A program made the position numbers and the translations under genes. DNA of 64,000 nucleotides from Streptomyces sp. CHD11 (GTDB lineage: Bacteria; Actinomycetota; Actinomycetes; Streptomycetales; Streptomycetaceae), in NCBI RefSeq assembly GCF_018638295.1, contig NZ_JABTTS010000009.1, forward strand, positions 303,441 through 367,440, given 5' to 3'. The notes beneath the pieces were generated by a model. That model was not told the origin of the DNA. It did no database searches and was given only the letters and a program-made list of their open reading frames with translations. Within the stretch, counting starts at the first letter, position 1; each line of letters starts with the position of its first letter. Shown here one piece after another: positions 49,019-57,957 of this stretch.

Positions 49019-50248
49019 TCAGGGCGTGGTGTCCTGGAAGGGTGTGCCGCCGGTGGCGTCCTCGGGCGGGGCCGGGTCGAGGATGACGTGGGTGCCGGAG
49101 AGGTCCAGGGCGGGGCCCGGCAGGGGGATCCGCACCGGCCGGTCCGCATCGCCCCCGGCCCGCTCGCCCAGACCCAGACCCGATCCCCAGCCCCACAGCC
49201 CACCCTTGCTGTCGATGGCGAGCCCCGTGAGTCCGGACGCGGCGATCCGGCGGATCCCGGGGAGGCCCGCCACGCGGACCGGCGCGGTGGAGGAGTGGTC
49301 CGAGGTGTCGCCGTCACCGAGTGTGCCGCCCACGCCCCGGCCCCAGGCCCGGACCACGCCGTCCCGGTCCAGGGCGTAGGCCACGTTGTCGCCGCCCGCC
49401 ACCTGGACCACGTCCGTCAGTCCTGGCACCCGTACCGGTCTGCCGCTCTGGCCGCCGCGCGGCTCGGTCCCCAGCAGGCCGTGCGCGTTGTTCCCCCACG
49501 CGCAGACCCGCCCGTCCGCCTTGAGTGCGACCACCGCTCCGCCCGCCGAGGCCACGTCGACGACTCCGCCGACGCCGTCGATCGTGGTGAGCCGGGTGCC
49601 GTCGACGTCGCCGAGGACGTCGGTGAGGTTGATGCCCCATCCCCGCACCCGGCCGTCGGAGCGCAGGGCGAAGGCGTTGAGGGAGCCGGGCCCCATCGAG
49701 ACGATGTCCTCCAGACCGGGGACCCGCTGCGGGGTCGGCACGCCGTTGTACCCCTCCCGCTTACCGCCGTTGACCAGGAACCGGTCGTCCCCCCAGGCCG
49801 TCACGGTGCCGTCCCGCCGTACGACGTAGAAGGTCGGCCCGCTGCTGTGGACGGTGCGGGCGTCGTCGATACCGGGTACCCGGCGCGGTTCGGCCCGGTA
49901 GTGGCGCTCGTAGGAGCCCTGTCCGAGGGAGCCGCCGATGTTGGTGCCGTAGGACCACACGGTGCCGTCGGCCCGGACCGCGACCGTGGTCCAGCGGCCG
50001 TCCGCGACCGAGACGACGTCGGTCCAGCCCGGCACCGCGCCCTCCGCGCGGCTGCCGGCCGGGGCGCCGTTCATCGACGCCCAGGCCCAGGCGACGCCCG
50101 GGGGCACCTGCCGCGGCGCGGGCTGCGCGGCGGGCCCCTCCGGGCACCGGGGCGCGCCGTGGACCGCACGGTCCGCCTTGCTGCACCCGGCCAGGCCGAG
50201 CACGGCGACGCCCGCGACCAGCACCCGCAGCCACGTTCTCGGAACCAT
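49019..50248 (-). CDS. RCC1-repeat lipoprotein
   Basis: This 409-residue exported lipoprotein has a signal peptide with lipobox LGLAGC (Cys22). A seven-bladed RCC1-type propeller follows, visible as repeated V(A/R)ADGTVWSYGTN, RRDGTVTAWGDD, RSDGRVRGWGIN, KADGRVCAWGNN and DRDGVVRAWGRG units with about 50-residue spacing. RCC1 propellers are binding platforms; on the outside of the membrane it could hold a wall polymer or enzyme. It is the only non-enzyme in the wall locus and is divergent from the GT29-like gene. The ATG at 50248 gives a proper signal peptide. Confidence 0.88.
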   Translation of the reverse strand: MVPRTWLRVLVAGVAVLGLAGCSKADRAVHGAPRCPEGPAAQPAPRQVPPGVAWAWASMNGAPAGSRAEGAVPGWTDVVSVADGRWTTVAVRADGTVWSYGTNIGGSLGQGSYERHYRAEPRRVPGIDDARTVHSSGPTFYVVRRDGTVTAWGDDRFLVNGGKREGYNGVPTPQRVPGLEDIVSMGPGSLNAFALRSDGRVRGWGINLTDVLGDVDGTRLTTIDGVGGVVDVASAGGAVVALKADGRVCAWGNNAHGLLGTEPRGGQSGRPVRVPGLTDVVQVAGGDNVAYALDRDGVVRAWGRGVGGTLGDGDTSDHSSTAPVRVAGLPGIRRIAASGLTGLAIDSKGGLWGWGSGLGLGERAGGDADRPVRIPLPGPALDLSGTHVILDPAPPEDATGGTPFQDTTP

Positions 50249-50541
50249 CCGGCACTCCACTCGCGCGAGGGCGGAACCCGGCGCACGCGGCGTCGGGCGG
50301 GGAGGACCTCCCCCTCCGGTCCCCACCCTGCCGCTCGGGGGCGCGCGGGCGGCAGGGCGGATCCGCTCATCCGGACCTCCCGATGACTGGGTACCGGCAC
50401 CCAGCGGGGCCTGAGTACGAACACCCGGGCGCCTCGCCGGCTGCTGGAGGGGGACTGTTCACCCCTCGTCCACCCGGATGCCACCGGCGGACCGCCCCGC
50501 TGGGGCACATTCGGCCCGGAGACCTCAGGACGGTGGAACGG

Positions 50542-51798
50542 ATGACGAACCCCCTGGCGGGGATGCTCAAGGCACGGCAGAAGGAGGCCGCCAGGCCCGC
50601 GCTGTACGCCCGGGGCATGCGCGTGTGCGGTGAGTATCTGGCGGCCCGGGACGACCGGACCGCTCCCTGCGACGTCCGCCTCACCCGGGCCGTCGGTGTG
50701 CTCGCCGCCGCCCTCGGCACCCCGTCGGCGGACCCCTTCGACGCCCTGCTCCAGGTCGGCGAGCGTGCGCTGGAGACCGGCGGCGAGGACGGTCCGGCGC
50801 TGGCGCTGGGGATCGCGGAGACGGCGACCGAGCTCCGGCAGCGGTCCAGAGGGGCCTGGCGACTGCGTGGCCGGGCGCTGGACCGGCTCGGGCGGGACGA
50901 GGAGGCGCTGGAGTGCTACGGCCGCTGTCTCGCGCTGCATCAGGGCGGTGACACGGCGGAGGCGGTCACCCGCCGGACCGACACGTTGCGACGCCGGCGG
51001 GAGTGCCTGGAGGAGGCCGCCGCGCTCCTTCCCGTGTCCGGCCGCGCGCTGGAGAGACTGACCGCCGGGGACACCGGCACCGCGGCCGGGGAGTTCGCCG
51101 CCCAGGTCCGGGCGCGGATGGCCGAGCACGGCCCGGGCGATCGGACCGTACGGCGTCTGCTGGAGCTGTACGGCACCTATCGACGGCTCGTCGAGCGGTC
51201 CGCGCTGCCCGATCCGCTGCTGGGCGGGAGCGTGCCGATCGGGGCCGGCGGGCTGCGTGCCCTGGTCGCGGGGCGGACGGTGTGCGTGGTCTCGGACGCC
51301 CGCGAGGTGGCCGACAGCACGCTGGGCGCGGAGATCGACGGCTACGACCTGGTGGTGCGCTGCGACGCGTTCCGTCTGCGCGCGGAGGGCACCGGCGGGC
51401 GCACCGGGCTGCACGCCGTCTCGCTGCGCGGCGACACACCGTGGGAGGGGCCCTCGTGGTCCCGGCGGGCCGGGATCCGGCTGGTCTTCGGCGACCCTGC
51501 CGGGACCTGGCGCCGCGCGACCCGGGAGCGGCTGGTCGCCGGGGCGCAGGACCAGGTCGGGGACGCCTCGCTGCGGCGGCCCCTGAGCGATCCGGCGCTG
51601 CTGGGAGAGGACGGCTGGGGTGCCGGGGCGAGCACCGCGTTCACCGTGCTGCGGCTGCTGGACTTCCTGGATGTCAGTCCCCGCCTGGACCTCATCGGCT
51701 TCGACCGGCCCGGCCGGCTGCGGCCCGCGGAGGCCGCGTGGGTCATGGAGCGCGCGACGCACGTCGACGCCGGCACGATGAGGATCTCCCTGCGATGA
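50542..51798 (+). CDS. GT29-like sialyltransferase-fold protein with TPR-like N-terminus
   Basis: This 418-residue protein has a helical N-terminal part (residues 1-225) including a TPR-like WRLRGRALDRLGRDEEALECY. From about 245 a domain strongly recalls eukaryotic GT29 sialyltransferases: CVVSDAREVADSTLGAEID plus GYDLVVRCDAF matches sialyl motif L (E-I-D...V-x-R), and GASTAFTVLRLLDFLD-x-LDLIGFD matches motif S. I infer a nonulosonic acid transferase using CMP-Kdn. The ATG at 50542 follows GGTGGAACGG; a GTG at 50533 is a weak alternative. It overlaps the following gene by 4 bp. Confidence 0.78.
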   Translation: MTNPLAGMLKARQKEAARPALYARGMRVCGEYLAARDDRTAPCDVRLTRAVGVLAAALGTPSADPFDALLQVGERALETGGEDGPALALGIAETATELRQRSRGAWRLRGRALDRLGRDEEALECYGRCLALHQGGDTAEAVTRRTDTLRRRRECLEEAAALLPVSGRALERLTAGDTGTAAGEFAAQVRARMAEHGPGDRTVRRLLELYGTYRRLVERSALPDPLLGGSVPIGAGGLRALVAGRTVCVVSDAREVADSTLGAEIDGYDLVVRCDAFRLRAEGTGGRTGLHAVSLRGDTPWEGPSWSRRAGIRLVFGDPAGTWRRATRERLVAGAQDQVGDASLRRPLSDPALLGEDGWGAGASTAFTVLRLLDFLDVSPRLDLIGFDRPGRLRPAEAAWVMERATHVDAGTMRISLR

Positions 51799-54086
51799 CC
51801 CACCCCTCCGCCCCCGCCCCCGCTCTCCCCGACGACCGGAGCACCGCTTCCGCCGACGACCGGAGCGCCGTCACCGGCAGGCGCCGGATCGCCTTCGCCG
51901 TCCACTCCGGCCCCGGGACCCTGCCCGCTGTGGCCACCCTGCTGCGCAGTCTGGCGCTCACCAACCCGGGGGTGTGCGAGGACTTCGTGGTGCTGCACCC
52001 CGGGTTGCCGGACGCCTCGTTCGACGCCCTGCGCAGGCTGCACCCGCGCCTGGTCACGCGTCGCGCGGACAGCCGCCTGGACGTGCTCCGGCTGGAGGGT
52101 TACGACACCGTCGTCGCCCTCTCCCCCACCTCGGTCGTACTGGGGGACCTCGGTGAACTGCTGCGGATGCGGCACGGGGTGGGTGCCGTACCGCAGGTGC
52201 TGCCCGACGGGGAGGGCGGTGAGCGGCGTGCGGTCCGGACGGACGGACTGCTGGTGGTGCAGCGGGCCGACGTGGACGACACCGTGGTGGCCCGGCTCGA
52301 CGGCGGCAGCGAGGCGGGCTCGGTACTCGGAGGGGTCCTGCAGCCGCTCGACGCCCGGTACGACTTCCCCGCCCGCCGGCTGTACGACGACATGCCGGTG
52401 CCCGCCGAGGTCGCCGTGCTGCGGTTCCCCGGCCCGTCCGACGAGCCCGGACACGCCCCGGCCGCCGGGGCGCGGCGCCGGTTCGAGCAGGACGACGAGG
52501 AGTTCCGGGCCGCGTACTGCGCCCTGCCCGGTACCGGACACCCCGAGCTGCTGGCCCACCTCGCCCCGCCGCTGCTGCAGGCCCGCCCCTCGCTCGGCCT
52601 CGCCCGGACGGTCGCCGAGGTGTACCGCGGACAGGGCCGTTACGACGAGGCCGTGGACGTGCTCGCCCCGGTGGTCGGGGACCGGCTGGACGCTCCGCGC
52701 TGCCAGGAGACACTGGGCGTCTGTCTGATGGCGCTGTCGCGCTACGAGGAGGCGGAGGCACGGCTGCTGCTGGCGGCGGCGTCGCCCGACACCGCGCCGC
52801 GCGCCTTCGCCCAGCTCGCGCGGCTGGCGTGGCTGTGCGGCCGGGACACGGACGCGCACGCCTACGCCCGCGCGGGGCTGGAGGCCGATCCGACCGACGC
52901 CGGATGCCACGACTGGTACCTCCGTACGCGTACGGAGGACCAGCGGCGGGAGCCCGGAGCGGAACACGGGCCTGTACGGGAGCGGGAGCCGGTCGCGGCC
53001 GGGGAGCAGCTGGCGCACGTCGCGCTGTTCGCCGAGGGCCGGGAGAACGCGGGCGACAAGGTGCTGCCGGAGGCCGTGCGCCTGTGCTTCGGCACCGACA
53101 CCGGACCGCGCGCCTGGTACCGGCAGCCGGTGCACCGGCTGGTGGACGAGGCCGCGCTGGACGAACTGAACGCGCGGCGCGGGGTGATCGTCGGCGGTGG
53201 CGGACTGTTCCTCCCCGACACCTCCCCCAACGCCAACAGCCACTGGCAATGGAACATCCCGGACCGTGTGCTGGCCCGGCTGACCGTCCCGCTGGCGGTG
53301 TTCGCGGTCGGCTACAACGTCTTCGACGGGCAGCTCTACCGCCGGAGCCGCTTCGCCGAAAGCCTGCGGACCCTCGTCGAGCGCTCGGAGTTCTTCGGAC
53401 TGCGCAACCACGGCTCCATCGAACGCGTCCGCGAGCTGCTCCCCGCCGGGCTGCGCGACCGGGTCCGCTACCAGCCCTGCCCCACCACGGTGGCCCGCCA
53501 CCTCGTCCCGGGCTGGACCGATCCGGTGGTGCGGGACGACACCGTCCTGGTCAACTGCGCCTACGACCGCGCCGGTCTGCGCTTCGGCCACGACTACGGC
53601 GGCTTCCTGGCCCACATGGCCACCGCGCTGCGCGGCCTGCGCGACCGGACCGGCGTGCGGTACGCGGCGCACATGCCCGCCGACGAGAGGTTCGTGCACG
53701 ATCTGCGCCGGGAGCACGGGATCTCCCTGCCCGTCGAGCAGCTGTACGACATGACCAACGACGGTGTCCGTGACCTGTTCCGCCGGTCGCGCCTGGTGAT
53801 CGGGATGCGCGGGCATGCGGGGATGATCCCCTTCGGCTGCGGCACCCCGGTCCTCAGCCTCGTCTCCCATCCGAAGCTGGCCTACTTCCTGTCCGACATC
53901 GGCCGTGAGGAGTGGGGGCTGTCGGTGCACGACCGGGACCTCGGTGCCCGGCTGCTGGAGCGGGCGACGGCGGTCCTGGACGACCATCCGGCCGCCGTGG
54001 CGGAGGTGCTCGACGCGCAGAAGCTCCTCTGGGAGACCACGCGCTCCAACCTCGACGATCTCCGGGAGACCTTCGGACCGATCTGA
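51795..54086 (+). CDS. Fusion: GT8-like domain, TPR linker, polysaccharide pyruvyltransferase
   Basis: This 763-residue protein has three parts. Residues about 30-230 resemble a GT8/GT-A glycosyltransferase (RRIAFAVHSGPGTLPAVATLL, VVALSPTSVVLGDLGELLR), but the D-x-D metal motif is S-x-T, so it may be inactive. Residues about 260-385 are TPR-like repeats (LARTVAEVYRGQGRYDEAVDVL, LMALSRYEEAEARLLLAA). Residues about 410-763 are a polysaccharide pyruvyltransferase: VIVGGGGLFLPDTSPNA, VFAVGYNVFDG, FFGLRNHGSIE and VIGMRGHAGMIPFGCGTPV. Pyruvyl ketals on wall sugars are its likely product. The ATG overlaps the previous stop (ATGA). Confidence 0.88.
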   Translation: MTHPSAPAPALPDDRSTASADDRSAVTGRRRIAFAVHSGPGTLPAVATLLRSLALTNPGVCEDFVVLHPGLPDASFDALRRLHPRLVTRRADSRLDVLRLEGYDTVVALSPTSVVLGDLGELLRMRHGVGAVPQVLPDGEGGERRAVRTDGLLVVQRADVDDTVVARLDGGSEAGSVLGGVLQPLDARYDFPARRLYDDMPVPAEVAVLRFPGPSDEPGHAPAAGARRRFEQDDEEFRAAYCALPGTGHPELLAHLAPPLLQARPSLGLARTVAEVYRGQGRYDEAVDVLAPVVGDRLDAPRCQETLGVCLMALSRYEEAEARLLLAAASPDTAPRAFAQLARLAWLCGRDTDAHAYARAGLEADPTDAGCHDWYLRTRTEDQRREPGAEHGPVREREPVAAGEQLAHVALFAEGRENAGDKVLPEAVRLCFGTDTGPRAWYRQPVHRLVDEAALDELNARRGVIVGGGGLFLPDTSPNANSHWQWNIPDRVLARLTVPLAVFAVGYNVFDGQLYRRSRFAESLRTLVERSEFFGLRNHGSIERVRELLPAGLRDRVRYQPCPTTVARHLVPGWTDPVVRDDTVLVNCAYDRAGLRFGHDYGGFLAHMATALRGLRDRTGVRYAAHMPADERFVHDLRREHGISLPVEQLYDMTNDGVRDLFRRSRLVIGMRGHAGMIPFGCGTPVLSLVSHPKLAYFLSDIGREEWGLSVHDRDLGARLLERATAVLDDHPAAVAEVLDAQKLLWETTRSNLDDLRETFGPI

Positions 54087-54135
54087 GCCGCCGAGACATC
54101 CCGCCGTTCCCGAAACACCCCGAGGTGAGGCCCCC

Positions 54136-55101
54136 GTGCCGAAACTGTCCGTCGTCGTCCCCCTGCACAATGTGGAACCGTTCGCCGAGAGCACGCTGCG
54201 CAGTCTCGCCGCCAACGCCGGCCCGGACGTCGAGTTCCTGCTCGTCGACGACTGCTCCACGGACGCCACACCCTGGGTGATCGACCGCTGGGCGGAGAAG
54301 CTGCCGGGCGCGCGGGTGATCAGGCACGAGCGCAACATGGGCATCGCCCAGGCACGCAACACCGGTATCGACGCGGCCGGGGGCGAGTTCCTCACGTTCC
54401 TCGACGGCGACGACTGGTACGGGCCGGGTCATCTCGCCGGGATGGTGCGGGCCATGGAGGAACTGGGCTGCGACTTCGCCCGCACCGACCACGTCCAGGC
54501 CACCGGCACCGAGCGGGTGATCAAACGTCCGCCAGCACCGGTGCGGGGCGCGGTGATGGATCCGCGCGACGGGATCACGCCCGCCGACACCGAGACGATG
54601 GTCGACTACCCCTTCGTCTGGGCGGGCATCTACCACCGCCGCCTCTTCGCCGACGGCGGTATGCGCTTCGTGACCGAACTCCGCACGGCGGAAGACCGGT
54701 TGTGGATCTGGCAACTGCATCTGACGGCCCGGACGTACGCCTCCCTCGGCCTGCACGGCGTGTTCTACCGGCGCGGCGTCGCGACCTCCCTCACCCAGGT
54801 CAAGGACTCCCGCCAGCTGGACTTCATCCCGGCGTACGACGCACTGCTGCGGGATGTGCTCGGTGACCCGGAAAGCGACCGGTTCCTCCTGAAGGCCGTC
54901 CGCACCTACTGCGCCATGATCGCCTTCCACATCGGCAAGGCGGACGCGTACGAGCCCTCGGCGGCCCGGCGGTTGCGGCGGGAGGCGCGGGAGGCGCTGC
55001 ACCGCATGCCCCAGCAGGCGCTGGAGGAGACCCTCGCCACCATCGACAGCACCCGGAGCAGGCTGCTCGGCCGCCTGCGTGACGGGCGGAAGGCTGCCTG
55101 A
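54136..55101 (+). CDS. GT2 glycosyltransferase (copy B)
   Basis: This 321-residue family-2 glycosyltransferase is a paralogue of copy A: KLSVVVPLHNVEPFAESTLRSL, EFLLVDDCSTDATP, MGIAQARNTGIDAAGGEFLTF, LDGDDWYGPGH. Unlike copy A it keeps the normal D-G-D-D metal motif. The C-terminal helical half (DPRDGITPADTETMVDYPFV, FYRRGVATSLTQVKDSRQLDF) matches copy A closely. GTG 54136 has GAGGTGAGG upstream. It lies 3 bp before the polysialyltransferase-like copy B and should be coupled to it. Confidence 0.92.
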   Translation: MPKLSVVVPLHNVEPFAESTLRSLAANAGPDVEFLLVDDCSTDATPWVIDRWAEKLPGARVIRHERNMGIAQARNTGIDAAGGEFLTFLDGDDWYGPGHLAGMVRAMEELGCDFARTDHVQATGTERVIKRPPAPVRGAVMDPRDGITPADTETMVDYPFVWAGIYHRRLFADGGMRFVTELRTAEDRLWIWQLHLTARTYASLGLHGVFYRRGVATSLTQVKDSRQLDFIPAYDALLRDVLGDPESDRFLLKAVRTYCAMIAFHIGKADAYEPSAARRLRREAREALHRMPQQALEETLATIDSTRSRLLGRLRDGRKAA

Positions 55102-55104
55102 CCC

Positions 55105-56451
55105 ATGCCCCAGACGACCCAGATCTTCCAGGTCTCCACGCTCTACGGCGCGGCCACGCTGGCCGCGGCCCTGGACGCGGGCCTCTTCGGACCGCGCGGG
55201 AAGGCCCGTCGCGTCCTGCTGGTCTGCAACAACGCCGCCGTGCCGGAGACCGCCCTGCGGCTGGACGAGATGCACGGCTACGGGCCGATCGCCGGCCGGT
55301 TCGACTCGGTGGTCAGCTGGAACGAGGCGATCCGCCCCTACCACCCGAGCGCCTGGGGCCCGCGCGGCAGCGACCTGGTGGTGTGGCAGCGGGCGTTCCG
55401 TCTTCTCTGGGACATCGACGAGGGGGACAGGATCGAGCTCGCCGTCGAGTCGATCCAGGCCAACCCGGCCCGCGCGCTCGCGGCGATCTTCACCGAGGCC
55501 GCCGTCGACGTCTACGCGGACGGTCTGATGAGCTACGGACCGACCCGGGAGAGGCTTCCGCTGACCATCGCCCGCCGCGTCCGGCGGCTGCTGCACCTCG
55601 ACCTGATCCCCGGTCTGCGGCCGATGCTGCTCTCCGAGTACGCGGTGGCACCGGTGGTCGTCCCCGACGGGGCGTTCCGCGGGGTACTGGACGAGATCTC
55701 GCGGGACGCGGCGGACGACCCGCGGCTCGCGCCCGTGCTCGCGGAGGCCCCGACGGCCGTGCTCCTCGGCCAGTATCTCGCCGCGATCAACATCCTGAGC
55801 GCGCGGGAGGAGGAGGACCTCCATGTCCGTATGCTCACCGGGGCCGTGCGCGCCGGGCACCGGTCCCTCGTCTTCAAGCCCCACCCGACCGCTCCCGCGG
55901 GCTACTCGGCGGCGCTCGGCAAGGCGGCGGCGGACGCGGGCGTACGGCTCACCGTGCTGGACGCGCCGCTGCTGGCCGAGACGCTGTACCGGCTTGGCCG
56001 TCCCGAACTCGTCGTCGGCTGCTTCTCCACGGCCATGGTGACCGCGTCCGCCTACTACGACGTGCCCGTCGCCCGGGTCGGGACGGCGCTGGTGATGGAC
56101 CGGCTCAAGCCCTACCCGAACAGCAACCGGGTGCCGCTGGCCGTGATCGACCACCTGGTGCCGGACCTGGAACGCGCGGAGCCCCCTGCGGTGGTGGGGC
56201 GGGCGCCGGACACCCTGTCCCCGCTGGTCCGGGCGATCGGCTTCTGCATGCAGCCGAAGACCTACGCCGGCCTGCGTGACACGGCGACCGACTGGCTCCG
56301 CGCCCACCTGTCCGAGACGCCCGGCTACTACTTCCCCGAACTCCGCCTGGCCGAACTCGCGTTGCCGGGCAGCACACCACGCACCCGGGCGAGGATCCAG
56401 GCAGGCCGGGCCACCCGCGTCGTCCGCCGAGCTGTCCGCCGGAACCGCTGA
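55105..56451 (+). CDS. Polysialyltransferase-like protein (copy B)
   Basis: This 448-residue GT-B protein of the polysialyltransferase family is a paralogue of copy A: TTQIFQVSTLYGAATLAAALD, VVSWNEAIRPYHPSAWGPRG, DVYADGLMSYGPTRERLP (D-G motif), SLVFKPHPTAPAG (H-P motif), and LVVGCFSTAMVTASAYYDVPVA (S-T). The motif residues look intact. I infer transfer or polymerisation of Kdn. The start ATG follows the copy B GT2 stop by 3 bp. Confidence 0.87.
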   Translation: MPQTTQIFQVSTLYGAATLAAALDAGLFGPRGKARRVLLVCNNAAVPETALRLDEMHGYGPIAGRFDSVVSWNEAIRPYHPSAWGPRGSDLVVWQRAFRLLWDIDEGDRIELAVESIQANPARALAAIFTEAAVDVYADGLMSYGPTRERLPLTIARRVRRLLHLDLIPGLRPMLLSEYAVAPVVVPDGAFRGVLDEISRDAADDPRLAPVLAEAPTAVLLGQYLAAINILSAREEEDLHVRMLTGAVRAGHRSLVFKPHPTAPAGYSAALGKAAADAGVRLTVLDAPLLAETLYRLGRPELVVGCFSTAMVTASAYYDVPVARVGTALVMDRLKPYPNSNRVPLAVIDHLVPDLERAEPPAVVGRAPDTLSPLVRAIGFCMQPKTYAGLRDTATDWLRAHLSETPGYYFPELRLAELALPGSTPRTRARIQAGRATRVVRRAVRRNR

Positions 56452-56713
56452 CCCCGGACCCCGGATCCCGGATCCCGGATCCCGGATCCCGGCCGGCCGG
56501 CCGGCCGCGGACCATCGTGCCGCGGGGCGATGGGGGTCCCCCGCTCGAGCGCAGTCGAGAGTGGGGGAGGCGGGGAGGCACCCCGTGGACGCCGGGCTGC
56601 GCAACCCACCCCCGCCCAGCCGTCACGCCCGGCGGGCCAACCGAGACCGACCGGTCACGGCTGTGCCATCCACCCGTCAACTCCCGTACACCGCCCCGCC
56701 CCACAGTGACCCG
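56452..56713. other. 262-bp gap with tandem GGATCCC repeats and a dispersed palindrome
   Basis: CCGGATC is repeated four times in tandem at 56461-56492 and followed by CCGG runs. The palindrome at 56544-56561 is flanked by GTCCCCC and GTGGGGG and could form a terminator-like hairpin. No gene is visible. Confidence 0.55.
56544..56561. repeat. Dispersed Streptomyces palindromic repeat, copy 2
   Basis: CTCGAGCGCAGTCGAGAG is identical to 6574-6591. Here CCCCCG and TGGGGG extend the stem, giving a long hairpin after copy B. Confidence 0.65.
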
Positions 56714-57811
56714 GTGCCCAACAACACCGCCGTGCGCCTGCCGCAGCAGCAGCAGGAAAGCCCAGCCGCCCCCGGACAGAAGCCGACCCCCACCCCCCGG
56801 GAGCACCGCTACGACATCGACCTGCTGCGCCTGATCTGCTCCGCGACCATCATGGTGGGCCACGTGGGCGCCCAGTTCATCCGCTCCACGGACAACGACC
56901 CCGCGAACGGGGCCGGTTCCTACTGGGCGGGCCACATCGCGGAGGCGATCAACCCCTTCGCCGTCCCCCTGTACTTCGCCATCGCCGGCTGGGCCGTCCT
57001 CGTGGGCGCGCCCCCGCGCGACAGCGCACGCATGTGGCAGCGGATCGTCCGCAACACCGTCCCGCTCTTCACCTGGACGGCCGTCTACCTCCTCTGGGCC
57101 TGGCTGCGCGACCGCAACGACCGCCCCATGACGGAGCTGGCGACGGACTCCCTGGCCGGCTCCGTACGGCCCGCCTACCACCTGTGGTTCATGTACACCT
57201 ACATCCCGATCATCGCCCTGCTCGCCTTCGCGCTGCTGCTCACCGCCGGGAAGCGGCCCTGGAGCCTCGGCGCCGCACTCCTCGCCCTCGCGGTCCTGCC
57301 GAGCGCACTGGCCACGGTCACCGAGGTGACCGGCCACGACATGCCGCAGGTCACCTGGGGGTTCGGTACCTACTCCCTGGTGTACGCGGTCGGCGGCGCC
57401 CTGCTGTTCACCCTGCCGGCCGGAGCCCTTCGGTGGCGGTGGCCGCTGTACGCGGTGCTGCCGCTGACCATGGCCGGGGCCCTCTGGTACAACACCCAGG
57501 TCCACTACGTGATGCCCAACGCGCACCTCTTCGTCGCCGCGATGAGTATCTGCGTACTGCTGCTGATCAGCAGGATCAGGGTCCCCGAGAAGCTGCGGCC
57601 CGCGCTGCGGAAGCTGGCCGGTGCGGCGCTCGGCGCGTACATGGTGCATGTGCTGTTCGTGGAGGAGATCGTCGCTCCGCTGGTGTCGCCGGACCTGGGC
57701 GGGCCGGTGGCCGGCCTGCTGCTGGCCGGTCTGCTGGTCACGGTGCTGGTGCTGTCGTTCGCCACCAGCCTGCTGTGGGGCAGGCTGAACCTGCGGCGTC
57801 TGCTCGGCTGA
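56714..57811 (+). CDS. Membrane acyltransferase 3
   Basis: This 365-residue integral membrane acyltransferase of the OafA/acyltransferase-3 family has about ten helices. RYDIDLLRLICSATIMVGHVG (R...D family start with the essential H), SYWAGHIAEA, PLYFAIAGWAVLVG and YHLWFMYTYIPII are typical. It probably O-acetylates a wall-polymer sugar at the membrane; this is inference. GTG 56714 (VPNNTAVRLPQQQQE) was chosen; the first about 30 residues form a Gln/Pro-rich cytosolic tail. No ribosome site is convincing. Confidence 0.88.
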   Translation: MPNNTAVRLPQQQQESPAAPGQKPTPTPREHRYDIDLLRLICSATIMVGHVGAQFIRSTDNDPANGAGSYWAGHIAEAINPFAVPLYFAIAGWAVLVGAPPRDSARMWQRIVRNTVPLFTWTAVYLLWAWLRDRNDRPMTELATDSLAGSVRPAYHLWFMYTYIPIIALLAFALLLTAGKRPWSLGAALLALAVLPSALATVTEVTGHDMPQVTWGFGTYSLVYAVGGALLFTLPAGALRWRWPLYAVLPLTMAGALWYNTQVHYVMPNAHLFVAAMSICVLLLISRIRVPEKLRPALRKLAGAALGAYMVHVLFVEEIVAPLVSPDLGGPVAGLLLAGLLVTVLVLSFATSLLWGRLNLRRLLG

Positions 57812-57957
57812 CGCGGCGCCACACGGTGTTCGTCAGGTGTTCGCGTGCCGCTCGCCTCCGCACCCCTCCTCCACCGGCGGTGCCCGCCTAGCCTGTCCCC
57901 CACCCGGCAGCCACACCACTCCCACCGCGCTTCCGACGGATCGAGGTCTCCGGCTCC

